DNA from: Hoplostethus atlanticus
Lineage: Eukaryota > Chordata > Actinopteri > Trachichthyiformes > Trachichthyidae
Reading direction: 5' to 3'
Length of the DNA: 64,000 bases
Assembly (NCBI GenBank): GCA_034670405.1
Contig: JAXDDX010000034.1
Coordinates: 1,351,501-1,415,500, forward strand
Below, piece by piece: positions 17,801 through 30,000 of the stretch. The notes under the pieces were generated by a model that saw only the letters and a program-made list of their open reading frames with translations, was not told the origin of the DNA and did not search any database. The position numbers and the translations under genes were made by a program. How positions within the stretch are numbered: position 1 is the first letter of the stretch; each line of letters opens with the position of its first letter.

Positions 17801-18403
17801 CAGTATCATGGAAATACAGATAGTGATATAATCATGTGAAACTAAATTAAAATAAATGTTACATATAGATAATCGCCCAAACAATGATTTAAGAGTTGTT
17901 GTTTTTTACTATAAACCTGTACATCATGCCATTTTTGTGTCCTATTGAGCTAGTGATTGTTTTGAGAAGTTCACTCTATTTCTAGACTCATTTCAATTTG
18001 ATAACATACGTAAATGCAATTGTCTTTTCTTGGAATTGCTGATTAATCTGTGAGATAGTGGATACCAACTACACTATGTTGCTATGTAGAGAGCCATTGC
18101 CTCAGTTTGTTTTACGGAGGATATCTCAAGTGATCCATTAGGAAACACTTAGCTAAATCTGTGGCAATAAAGCCCCTGCAGTTCTCTGATATAAAACATC
18201 AATTCCCCTCTTTAACTTTTAAGAAAATGGAGTTAATCATTTCATTTCTCAATGGCGTAGATTCCCACACATATCCCAAATGGCCAGATTGTCATCTGTT
18301 AAATGATGATTGCCAAAGTGGATTCACGTCACTGTCATGGTTGATAGAACACAGGAATTACCTGAGAAAGACCTGGCAAAGTGTCTGACATCACCAGAGA
18401 TTC

Positions 18404-18414
18404 TACATAAAAGG
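18404..18414 (+). promoter_or_regulatory. insl5: TATA-like box of insl5
   Basis: TACATAAAAGG lies 105 bp upstream of the insl5 ATG and would start transcription near 18435-18440. Only about 800 bp separate the divergent mier1 and insl5 start codons. Confidence 0.45.
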
Positions 18415-18518
18415 GTGGACTAGAACAGCTTATTTCTCAGAGAACAAAGAAGGGCATTTGTGTGTGTGAAGTGAGCATCTCTGTACGGTATCTCAGTGTC
18501 TTTAGCCAATAAGCCTCC

Positions 18519-18981
18519 ATGAGATCCCTACTGCTGCTTGCGATGCTGCTGTGTGTGCTGTGTGTAGCCAAGGTCCAGACACAGGATAACACACACACTC
18601 TGAGGCTGTGTGGACGGGCGTTTCTGCGGGCTGTGGTGTACACCTGTGGAGGGTCCAGGTGGAGAAGACTGATGGGAGAAGAGGAGACGCTACCGGAGAG
18701 TCAGTATATAGATGCTTGAATTTATCAGTGTTACTCTGTTGTTGATGTCACGATCACAAACCGAAATCTTGGCACTATTTGACAGAATTGTCAGTGCAAG
18801 TAATAAATATGAGCTATATTAAAAAGAAGGCTATCTCTTGCCAGGCAACTGGGAGCAACACCTAAGGACTAGGGATGTGGAGCCACGGACAAAGCGTCAT
18901 CGGCGGGACCTAAACGAGGCCCTCACTACAGTGTGCTGTCAACTAGGCTGTCGGAAGAGTGACCTCTCCACTCTGTGCTAG
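18519..18981 (+). CDS. insl5: Insulin-like 5 (relaxin-family peptide hormone precursor)
   Basis: Two exons, 18519-18699 and 18845-18981, joined in phase 1 as usual for relaxin-family genes, give a 105-residue prepropeptide. Residues 1-22 are a hydrophobic signal peptide. The B chain has LCGRAFLRAVVYTC with the 11-residue Cys spacing, the receptor-binding RxxxRxxV pattern and the GGSRWRR end. After a short connecting peptide, a furin-type RHRR (78-81) releases an A chain of 24 residues with CCQLGC and SDLSTLC, the exact CC-x3-C-x8-C pattern. In the family such hormones act on RXFP receptors, INSL5 on RXFP4. The B chain is rather like relaxin-3, but the neighbours mier1 and dynlt5 favour insl5. 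The connecting peptide is much shorter than in mammals. AATAAA at 19109-19114 ends the transcript. The intron donor is GTCAGT. Confidence 0.92.
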
Positions 18982-19108
18982 AGGGGAACATCCCAAGAAG
19001 GACATCATCAATCTGTCGCTCTGTCTGACACACACTTCATTAGTTATTTCCGGCTAATCATTATGATCATGATTATGGTAATGTGATGTCATTCTCTTTA
19101 CTTGCAAC

Positions 19109-19114
19109 AATAAA
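19109..19114 (+). terminator. insl5: insl5 polyadenylation signal
   Basis: AATAAA about 130 bp after the stop codon. Confidence 0.6.
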
Positions 19115-19629
19115 ACAAAACAGCACCACAATTATTGTTTTGTTTTACCAATTCTTGTTTTATCATTGAAAAACATATAATGTAACAAGTAATTTGAGAC
19201 AAATTTTAACATCCATAACTTGTTCACAAGTGTGGAAAATGTGTGTCATCAGTAAAGCATAAACTTTAGTTTGCTAAAGTACAAATTGTGATATTTAGCT
19301 ACTTTAGATGTATGTTTTCATGAAATATCATTCAACACTATTATTTTAAAAGAAACATTTTTTCAACAAATGTTACCTGCTTGCTCCTTACTTGAGGTTA
19401 TCCTATCATATATAACATCCTCAACATATTTGAAAACTATAGCTCTTCCAGACTTTTCTTTACAAATATATAAACTGCTCCAACAACTGCATACCTAGGT
19501 GTCCTGTGTACTTTCTTAACATGAAAAAGACTTATTCATCAAATGAACAGGAGGCCATGTCACATGCTGTCATAAAACCCATGGTAAAGAGTCCACATGG
19601 CAGTCATCATCATCTTAAGTGTCTATGAT

Positions 19630-20643
19630 TCACTCAAAGTAAACAGCATAGACATTCGCAACAGCAAAGAGAGAGCGGTTCTTGAAGGTGTGTGAGGAGA
19701 AGGTGTCATTAGACGCGTCCCACAGACAGCGGCTGCTAATGCGCATGTTCTGATCACTGAGCTGGCCAATGTTAATCAGGACGATGATCTTGTATCGGGG
19801 AATCATTAGGTCTTTCACACGGGCTTTTATCACCTGGGGGATAGAGCAGAAATCGTAATGTGAAGAATCTGATATTTGAATCCATATAGGTTGTTGCATG
19901 AGGGACAGATACCCCTTGATTGTAGATAAGTTGCAGGCTTTTCTTTACCTCAGATATTGTCTTTGTCATTTGCCGACACAGCTCTGCTTCGTATTTCTCC
20001 TCTTGTAGGTAACTGGCAAGTACATCCTTCAGTATGTCTTGGACAGCAAGAACAGGGAAGCGTTTGTATGGTCCTGTTCAAAAAGAGAAAAAAAACATTA
20101 CCCCCAAAATTGAAATTCTTTATTACTGTCTAATTGTCTAGATTGGTAACACCTTGTCATGCAGGTGTATTTTATCACACACAATGGCAACTGAGAAGTC
20201 TCACCCATCTGGTAGGTGTTCTCCATTTGTACGGCTGGTCGAGTGTTATCGTCATGGTGCCCTGGCTCATCTATGTAGGAAACAGTACTTAATGAGCTGA
20301 AATAGAAAACATCAGAATTAAGAAATTACCAGGAAAAGGTCTTTACTAATGCCCCTACTTTTCATCTTAGAAACAAATGAAAGAGAAGAGCTGATTTCTT
20401 AAAGTCAATCTTATACGGCAAGCATATAGGCTGCTTTCTGAATGTCAGTCCTACACCTCTAAGAGATGATTTCTGAAACAAACGCATGGTAAAAGACGGC
20501 TATGGGCCCATGGTGTTTTGATAGTCTACTCACTCCTTGGTCTTGCCTGCTGTTTCCTTGGCTTTGACCTCATGACTTCCCAGGGAAGACACACTGCCTC
20601 TCTTCTTCAGAAGACGAGCGTTCTCTTTAGCCAGATCAGACAT
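19630..20643 (-). CDS. dynlt5: Dynein light chain Tctex-type 5 (TCTEX1D1)
   Basis: Four exons, 20534-20643, 20205-20296, 19949-20073 and 19630-19833, join in phase to a predicted 176-residue protein. The N-terminus [20 protein letters not shown] is followed by KDSLSTVSY and [10 protein letters not shown], then a Tctex-1 domain from about residue 70 to the end with [54 protein letters not shown] and ANVYAVYFE. This matches human TCTEX1D1 closely in length and motif order. Tctex-type light chains bind dynein intermediate chains and cargo and are often ciliary. The gene sits in the conserved place between insl5 and sgip1 and carries an X-box upstream, which agrees with ciliary expression (inference). 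Confidence 0.94.
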
Positions 20644-21108
20644 GATGGCTTCCTTCCCGTTAGCTTGTCTTTACAGGATGAAAACCAGTTGTCTTTACAC
20701 GACAAGCAGTGAATACGCAGCACGTTAGCTTGTCAGTATCGGTCAATATCAAAATGAGTAACTCCTCATGAATTCTTGATAATAAAACAATTAATAAAAA
20801 TAATAAAATCAACATACAATATAACAGAGGCAGTCTATTTCAAAATGCCTTGAGGATGAAAATAAAGTAAAACAGTCCAAACCTAGCTACTTTTTCCTGT
20901 AATAAAGTTGGGCTCAATACAACGTATTCAGAGCGAGTAGTTTCTACACAGATGACTCTGGGGCTACCTATGGAAAATATAGAGATAGACGCTACTTTTT
21001 CGTTAAGTCGCATAAAATATTAATAGTGACTGGGAATTAACAAATTTTTACCAATTTCGGGATCTCTTGAACCGAACAGGACACATTTTAGTACCCGCAG
21101 AGCATTGC
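20644..21108 (-). other. dynlt5: dynlt5 5' leader and proximal promoter
   Basis: This interval lies between the dynlt5 ATG and an X-box. It probably holds the untranslated leader and possibly a 5' intron; no further coding exon seen. Confidence 0.4.
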
Positions 21109-21122
21109 GTTGTCTTGGCAAC
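21109..21122. promoter_or_regulatory. dynlt5: RFX X-box upstream of dynlt5
   Basis: GTTGTCTTGGCAAC fits the RFX consensus GTNRCC-N0-3-RGYAAC with one mismatch in the left half and a perfect right half. It is followed by a GC box (GGGGCGGGG, 21133-21141). It lies about 466 bp upstream of the dynlt5 ATG. X-boxes are typical of ciliary gene promoters. Confidence 0.6.
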
Positions 21123-21144
21123 CGTCAATCGAGGGGCGGGGTTT

Positions 21145-23192
21145 CCCCACTGACACCGCAAGGGCTTTTAAAGAGACTTCCACCTTACGGAGATTTGACC
21201 TTTCGATATGGTTGTGCCCTGAACAAATAAGAGAGAGATCGACGTCCAATATTTCCTCTTCTTTATTACCAAGTAAAACAGGTACATTATATCGACTTTT
21301 TATATATTTACTTTCAAAATCTTTGGATGGGAAATTTACATGAAATGTTTGCATATTCTCTGTCTTATGCAGTGAAAGGAATACAGCCAAAAAGTAAAAA
21401 ATAAACTTACAGAAAGCCTCTAATATTGGCGGACATATGCTCACACATAAGGCAAATAAAAACATAAGCATCATCAACAGAAACACTTTGAACTACTCAA
21501 CTGAAAAGAACTGAATAAACTTTAGTTAAGTATTTTTCTTCTTTTCATTTTCTCCAAAGTCCAGTAAGGCTTGAACAAAATATTACACCCACGACCAAAT
21601 TGTGAGTCAAGTCAACACATCAAAACATTCTATAAAATGTGATGTTCAAACACATATCAAATGTTATTCATGACATCAAGCCATAAAATGTATTATAAAT
21701 GTGTTGGACTGTAAGGTGTGTTTTGTGTGCAAGTCAAACACAGGAAGATGGCAAACAGCAACGTACATATTATGGAGTTGCAATATTAATTAATGCATGC
21801 CAAACCTATTGACAATGGGTTTCTGAAGGTGCAACAACAGCAAAATAGTGAGTGGGAGTTAAAGTGAAGGCAAAAAGTCTCCTCATAGCATGGTTTGATT
21901 TCAATAACACAGGTATCATGAACTTCTTGAAATAGATAAATTGGCATTGCATTGGTAAGAGTGGTGATAGACAAATGCAGATTGATGCAGATTTCATGCG
22001 GTACAGTTTGGAGTTATTCATCATGGACAGTCACAGTTTTTTGTACAAGAAATCCACATTGAAATAATAGACAAGGATGAACAGAGATTTGGATGGTTTT
22101 GTTATGTAAATCTAATGCATTATTAGGGTTGACATCGATAAATCAAGAGACAATCACAGACACATCCATATGTCCAAAGAGATAACTGAAACATATTTTT
22201 TTGTATCTACACTTTTTACACTTAGTTTTTAAATATTGCTATTAGAAAATGATAAAACACCTATTTACTCCACATGGTGGAAAAAACAAGAAAATAAATG
22301 AACAAGAGGGACATGTATAGTGCTGTAATTTTGATAGATATTTCTATTCATTACTTTGTGATGTCCATAATAATCCTGGTTATGACCTCTGACGAAGATG
22401 ACAGTCCAAGGAATTGGCCAAGTTATGAAACATCACCAAAGGCAACTCTTACAATCTTCAGCCAAGTCCATTTGGCTGTATTTCCCCAGCCTCTTAACGT
22501 TGATTGCTTTTCAACATCATATGGGACATAGATCTGGATCAGCATGCATCAGGTTATCTTAGATTCAGAGTGCTGATGTGAGACCAGTGCTTAAGCACAT
22601 AGTGAACTGTGACCTGACCAGTCATTCTTACTCAGTGCTAATTCTAGTATTTGAAGTCTGATGAAATGGGTCCTGACCTTTTCAATGCTGTCTAAAAATA
22701 AAAAATAAATTCAATATTCTGCTTAGAAAGCGATAAGAGATTAGATCTGTGTCACACATGATGAAAAAATCAGACTTGAGGTGGCAGTGTAAATCAGATC
22801 TTACCAAGTAGCCTATTAATGTGGTGAACCCACTGGAATAGAACTTTAAAGCACCCCCATACTACACATTTTCATATTTTCCATTATTTTCCATCTTGTT
22901 TTAGACAAGTTTAATATTATATCATAGCTATTCACATTATCTTGTACAGTGCATTTGCCATGACAACCAGTTAGACAAAAGAAACTCTGAAATGAATAAG
23001 GCTGGATCACTGTATGAATCCACAATGATGAGTGTTTAAGTTAACAAGAACAAAGATGTTGGGTTTTCCTATATTTGACCCCATATAAACCCAGGTGTTC
23101 CCGGTGCACAAAACTGATGATTTGTAACTACTTGCATAAACCCAGCAACTGTCAGTCTACTGATTACAGAGTGTTATAAAGTCAAACAATAT

Positions 23193-23230
<38 letters not shown>

Positions 23231-23377
23231 TTATGTTCTGATGTAACATCTCAACCATTAATCCACTGCTGCTAAAGATAAAGTGTCAAAGGTACTAAAC
23301 ATGGGATGGGTCCATAGTGTCTCATCTTCACAGTCAAAAGCCATTGATTCTCTTGGTTCCATTCACACACAAGTCCA
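21145..23377. other. sgip1 3'UTR and intergenic sequence before dynlt5
   Basis: No coding exon is recognised. The left part of the sgip1 3'UTR lies here; a minus-strand AATAAA (TTTATT at 21262-21267) is one possible end, which would nearly abut the dynlt5 promoter. A (GT)n microsatellite lies at about 23195-23229. A 132-codon minus-strand frame at 21088-21486 has no recognisable content. Confidence 0.5.
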
Positions 23378-25812
23378 CTAGTTATCCGCCAAATATTTAC
23401 CTGTGAAGCAAAACAAGACAAGACAAGTCAAAGAGGAAAAATCCAACCATTCAATACAAAATCACTCCAGTAGTGTCTATGGGTGTTTCAGCAAACCTGC
23501 CGTGTTCAACAGACAAAATCATACAGTAGCTTAGTTCAAAGTGTCAGGCACCATGACATGTTGCATTATACTCAGACTGACCTGCAGCAAATCTCTTCTT
23601 GACCAGGGAGAGCCTGTAGCCAGTCCCTACCAGCTGGATGTCACACCCTGACAGAGTGCTTCCTTCACTGGTAAACTGGACTGCCAGCTGCGAGGGCTTA
23701 CTGGGACCTTCTGACAACTGGAACCGGCCGAGCAGAGCCCCTACTCCTGCAGGAGACATGATGGTGCACAGTATACACAAAAATTTAAAAAAATGTGATT
23801 TATGGTATTGACAGTTGTGTTTTTTTTATTTTGTTTTGTATTTTAAAGTTTGTGTTTGCATTTGAGTATAAATCAATTCATCCATGAATCCATCCAAATA
23901 AAATGTAGGTCCCGGCAGTGGAAGAAGTGAGCAGAGGGTGATAATGATGACAAGGAAAAACATCCGGTAAAGCAAAGCCAGAACATTACAGGGCAACAGG
24001 TCGTCAGGTCATAGACACCACTGATCGGCTGCTCAGTCCTTAACTGGATGGGACGGGCCACCTTTTACCAGGTAAGAACCATGGCCTCAGACTTGGAGGT
24101 GCTGGTCCTCATCCCGACCACATCACACTCAGCTGAGATCCCAGTCCGATGGAGCCAGACTGACGACATCAACCGCCAACAGCAGATATGCCACTCTAAT
24201 GCCACTGAACTGGGCACTCTCCAAACCTCAACTACACTTTAATATCGTGTTAATGAATATCACATACAGGATAGGGTACAAAGTGCACCCTTGTCAGAGT
24301 CTAATGCTCACCTTGAATGAGCTTGACTTACTGCCAAGAATGTGAACACAGAGTGTATAGGGAGCAAATGGGTCGCAGCAGCACCCCATACTCCCGCAGC
24401 ACCTCCCACAGGATACCTCACGGAACACGGGCGTAAGGCTTTTACAAATCCACAAAACACATGTAGACAGGATTAGCAAATTCCCATGACCCGCTGATTA
24501 TCGGCAAGAGGGTAAAAAGCTGGTCCATTGTTCTTCTGCAACCAGGACAGAATCCACATTGCTCTAACTGAGTGTCCCTTCCAGCACCTTGTCATAGGCT
24601 TTCCCAGGGAGACTGAGCAGTGTGATTCCACGATAGCTGGAACATCCTCCAGTTCACTTTTTTGGAAATAGGGACCCTCCCTGTCTGCCAATCCAAGGGC
24701 ACTGTTCCTGAAATCCAGCATTTCAGGACAAATCTCGTCCACCCCCAGCGCCTTGCCACTGAGGAGCTTTCTAACTACCCCCAGTGACCTCTGCCAAGGA
24801 GGTCTTGGCACTTGGCAATATCCCCAGACTAGGTCGGCATTTCCCCGACCCTTCAGAACAGCCTGAGTGATGTCTTGCCTTCCTCTCCTGAATCACAGAA
24901 TGGTTTCCAGAACCTCTTTGAGGATGCCTGAAAGTCATCCTCCATAGCCTCTCCAAACTCCTCCCACACCCAGGCTTTCACTTCTGCAACTACCACAGCT
25001 GCAGCCTTTCTGGCCTGCTGGTACCTCTCTGCCAAGTCAACCAGGCCCGGAAGGCCCGCTTCTTCAGCTTGACAGCATCTCTCAATGGAAATTTGAAACT
25101 TTTTGCTTGCACGTACGCATGTGTATCCACATACTGACTCCATCTTATTGGGAGACTTCAACGCTCACGTTGGCAATGACTGGATACCTAGAAGGGCATA
25201 ATCCGGAGGAATGGCCTCCTCGATTTGAACCCAAGCACAATTTCATCGTGTGGGGGACAATGAGAGTGATTGGTGAGGTGAAATCAGAAGAAGAACATAA
25301 AGATGAAAGAAAAAGAAAGACTTGCCTCCATTTTCAGACCTGTGAGAGAGGCTGGATATCTTCCACTGCATTTTCTGCTGTTCTGGATTCCTTCATGAGA
25401 AAACGTAAGTGTAAATGTAAGGAGCAACACTTTTGTATTTGGCCAGAGGAAATCCTAAATTATAAATATAAATATAAATGAGTCTAATAACAAACTGCAG
25501 ACAAATTTGAATTAGTTTAATGTAGATTCAACATCAGTGTCCTCACCAGGTGGCAGGGGGGATCATGGCCTGGAGCCTGGCTACGCCTCCAGCCACAGGA
25601 ACTAGGAAGTGGAGGTTGTGTAGCGGCATGGGTGCAGCCATGGCCTCAATGTTATATTTGTAGTCTATCCTAAGGTCTGTGCTGGTAGCATCGCCTCGCC
25701 AACTCACTGCCAGGTTCAGAGGAGTGGATTGGATCCCCTGTGCTGAGACCTGAGGCAGAGAGAACACAGAGGACGGCATATACGTTTCAATTTTATCATT
25801 CAGAGAGAGAGC

Positions 25813-25851
<39 letters not shown>

Positions 25852-27023
25852 GTGGTTATTGTTGTAGTTAACCTGATATTTGATCATATCCACGTTGTAG
25901 TACGTTGCCTGAGGCTTCTGCTCAGCCACCTTCTTCAGATGGCTCATCAAGTTTGGCATATTCACCCAGAATTCCTTGGTGTCCACATTGTCCTGTTATG
26001 GAGTCACTAAGGGATGAGAGGTATGTACTTTATTCAGGAATTCCCATAATCAAGTCACCTCACAAACAGCACGGGTACTATACTGAGTAGATACTCATAT
26101 ATTATGTATGTATTAATCTAAAGACACAAAACTACACTTACAACTACACTTACTTGAAAGGCCTATTAAATACTTCAACCACTGACTCATCGACATAGTA
26201 ATTCAGTTCCTTATGGCCATGCAGCAGAGAAGAATACTGGCACTGGTAATTCCTGATGATATTTAGTGATCTGTGTGTGTAATTGCATGTATTTGCATGC
26301 TATTCCTACCAGCACAGTAGCTGTGGGTTAGGGAGGACCTGCTCCAGTCGGTTGTAGTTGCTGATGTTGAAGGTGAGGACGGGTTGAGTCGGGTGGCTGG
26401 CAAAATGCCTGGTTATGCCCGCAGGGAAGGACAGCACCATCTCCCCCATGATCTTTACCACACATCTGGGACATGGGGAGTGAAGAGGCAGACTCAGACA
26501 TTGGGCTGGATGAAAATGTTTGTTCCCAGAATCCCTTTGGTATTTAAACTTGAATGTCAAAGAGGATGCCCAGCTGCCAGAATTTAATTCAGTTTGTCAG
26601 TCAATTACTGAGACTAGCCAGACATTTCTCTCCTCTATCTCCCATAAACTATTTCTCTTGCATCTTTCCTTTTACTGTCAATATAATTCTTAACTTTAAA
26701 AAAGTTATTTGAGGACAAATTGTTATATATAGCCTGTAGATATAAAATCCCGCTCCACATTAGAGTACAAATGATTCATTTTGCTGTCACTGCACATGAC
26801 GGTGTGGAGATTGTTTCTGTCATCAATGGGATCTATTCCTATTGGCATGAATATTGTTTATTGTTCCTGTAATGCAAAGCCATAACAGATGATGTTGGCC
26901 TACTTGCTGGGATCGGCGCCTTTAAAGTAGGCATTGATGGTTTCAGTGAAGGCAGCTGCCACTGGCAGAGTGTCCTGGGGTCCCATGGTAAGTGGGCTGG
27001 GTCCTCTGGAGCATCCTAAAGCG

Positions 27024-27074
<51 letters not shown>

Positions 27075-30000
27075 TGAGCCTCATAGACCTACACCTAAAC
27101 CATCTCTTCTATTCTTCTGAGGTGTTCTAAACATACGCTCATATGATCAGCCATGGATTACAGTCAAGGAGGTATAACCAGAAGCAACTGGATAGAAGAA
27201 CAACTCGACACTCCATCTAGACTCTAGGTCAACAGAGCGAGCTGACACGGGATGGGATGAGCAGGAATATTCTTGCTGAGTGGATATTAGGATGAACAGG
27301 AGCCAGGGCTGCATGGGGCAGGTTAAAGGAGGGCAGGCACAGTCAGTCCATGCACTGGTGGCACTATAGTAATGGTTTGGCTTGACTCACCTTCAAAGGC
27401 TAAATAAAACCTGCCGTGGTCAAACCACACCAAGGGCTGTGGGCCCTCTGAGCATGCAGAAAGATGAGGAGAAGAGAATCATGGAAGGGATGAGAATGAG
27501 AGGCAGACAGGAGAGAACAAGAGGATGAGTCACTGCACAACACACACACACACACACACTGAGGAGCGGGACGAAGCAAAAAATGCTAACAGGGTGCAGA
27601 CTTGTCCCCAACTCATAGATTCCCATCCATACCAGGTGCTTTTAGATTGTCGGTAAACCAAAACTAAATGTGTATTTTGTATTTTTGTTATCTGTCATGT
27701 CCTCATGTTAGCCATGTTGATTGTACATGTTTGTCTGTCTATAGCAAGTTAGCTATTCCCAGATGGCCCCTGTGGATCTATACAGGAAGAAAGGTCAGAC
27801 AGACATGATGGTGAGTGATACGAAGTAAAGGAGTAGAACTGAAAGCAAGGATCAAAGACTGCAATGCATGAAAATGCTTGAGTGAGTGAGTGAGTGAGTG
27901 AGTGAGTGAGTGAGTGAGTGATTCACTGATGAGTGATTCGTTATCTTGTAAACTTCCTCGGTGAGTGACTGGGAATGATCCCTGTCGTGATGAGAGCTAG
28001 TGGTACCTGTGTTGGATATGTTGAGGTCTCTCCCTAGGGTCGGGGTGGACGCTGTGCTCAGCGAGGTGATGGACGAGATAGAGGAGGAGCTCTCTGCCCG
28101 GGCCAGAGGGGCGAAAGGCGGGGGGCTGCCTGAAACCGGCGGACTAAACGGCCGAACCTGGTGTTGGTACACAACAACATAACACGCTGTGATTACAGAA
28201 AAAATACAGTACAAAGGGTTATCTGCCTTTGTAGCTGCACACACTCACACTGTTTGATACTACAATTCATCATGACTGGCTCCTTAACTTGACTCGTCCT
28301 GACTCCTTAATAATAATAGTATACTTCATTGATGTCGCTTGCCTCCCTCCACGGGGAGGTCAGAGCCTAAGGTCAGCTACAGCACCCCTGGAGCTGGGAG
28401 GGATTCAGTGGCTTGCCAAGAACACTTCAGCAGGGTGGGTGCTTGCTGACAGGGGGCCTAACCCGGGTTGTCTGGTGTTGACCGTCTCTCTAACCACTAG
28501 AAAATGTGTGTAAAATAACTTAAACATCAGAATTAAAAGTCATCACAGGAGAGCAAGGGAAAAAGAGAGTGAGAGAGAGAGCGACAGAGGAAGAAAGGGA
28601 TGTCACACAATACCAGGTCTGCTATTGGTTTCCCAGGGGGCAGCTTTGGTCGCGATGATGGTCTAGGAGGAGGAGGCGGGGGAACAGGGCTGCCTCCTGA
28701 CTGAGGCGTGGCAGGACGAGCTGGAGACGAGGGGCCTGTGGCACATAGTCTATAGTTAGCATTGCCATTATATCACATTGAAAGACATGATTTTGTGGAT
28801 GGATTGTGGATTATGGATTGTCGTCGGGTGCATGTTTTTTTCCTGCCTGTGCCTATTTGGCCTTTTGGTTACTCGCTGTGAACTTGACTGCACCTAAGTG
28901 GGAGGAGGGGTGCAGTAGAGGGTGTGTCAGTAATGATCAAGCAGTGCAGTGCACATTTGGTGTCAAGGCTTACAGGCTTACAAGGCTTACATTGCAAAAA
29001 CAACATCAACATGTGGGGCTCTATTTTCGTGAATCAATGGACAGTGCAAATTGCAGCCAAAGGCACACACTGTCAGCGCACAGGGCTGATTTATAGTAAT
29101 TTTGCAAACAGAGGTGTGCAGCGCACCTGCAGCGTAGTTGGAAATGGGGTTGGGTTAGGAGGAATACATCCTCAGTAGGTGTGGTGGGCCTGGCTTCAAT
29201 CATGACCAATCAGATCACCTCTTTTCCGTCCCTTTAAAAGCAGTGTGCTCTCCGCCGCAGTGCACTGACAATTTAGTGATGGAGGAGAACAGTCCGGAGC
29301 GGTTCTACCACAAAAGCTTCTCCCAAGAGGAAACTGATGCCCTTGTGCGGGAGGTGAAGATCCACCATGAGCGAATATGCAGCCTAGTTCACCAACCAGT
29401 ACGCCTTTTATGAAGAAAAAACTTTTTTTTGGAGATATAGAAATTCTCTTCAATGTTTTTCTCCGTGCGTCATGGCGCATACTGACAGTTCTGTGTTGGA
29501 TCATAAACATTCACACCACAGCCACACGTGTATATAGTTTATCAGTTGCTACAAACTTGTAAAACTATTTTTTCAAAGTTGCTTCCCTAACAGTAATAAT
29601 GGGTCAGTTGAGTCACAGCACCTCCAGTTATACACACCAGGAGATTTCACAACCATTTTTCGCTTTTAAATTCCTTTTCTTACTGTTTCCCTACTTTGTT
29701 TTGCCTGTTTAAAGGGATTTTGTGTTGCTTTATTTGAACTTTGTGGAACACAAATATAGCACAATAGTTTTGAGCTTTATAACTCACTATCTTCTGTTCC
29801 TGCAACATACCACCTAAATCTAAATGTATGAAAACAGAAATGTGTTGAACATGTCTACTGGTATCTAAGTGACCAATGGAAAGCTTCAGAGATCACAATA
29901 CTCACGGCTGCCTGAGTAGGGCCCTGGGGAAGACACAATGGACCTGTAGGTGGTTGGAGGGAGAGGAGGCGGCGTGCCCCTGAAGCTCGGGGTCAGCTCT

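Noticed and set aside
18161-18388. 75-codon plus-strand frame before insl5
   Set aside because: It lies immediately upstream of the insl5 TATA-like box, is not joined in frame to insl5 and resembles nothing known.
21088-21486. 132-codon minus-strand frame with a hydrophobic start
   Set aside because: No recognisable domain; it overlaps the dynlt5 promoter and X-box, and its composition looks random.
27877-27920. CRISPR-like array
   Set aside because: Short tandem tetranucleotide units without spacers in a vertebrate intron.
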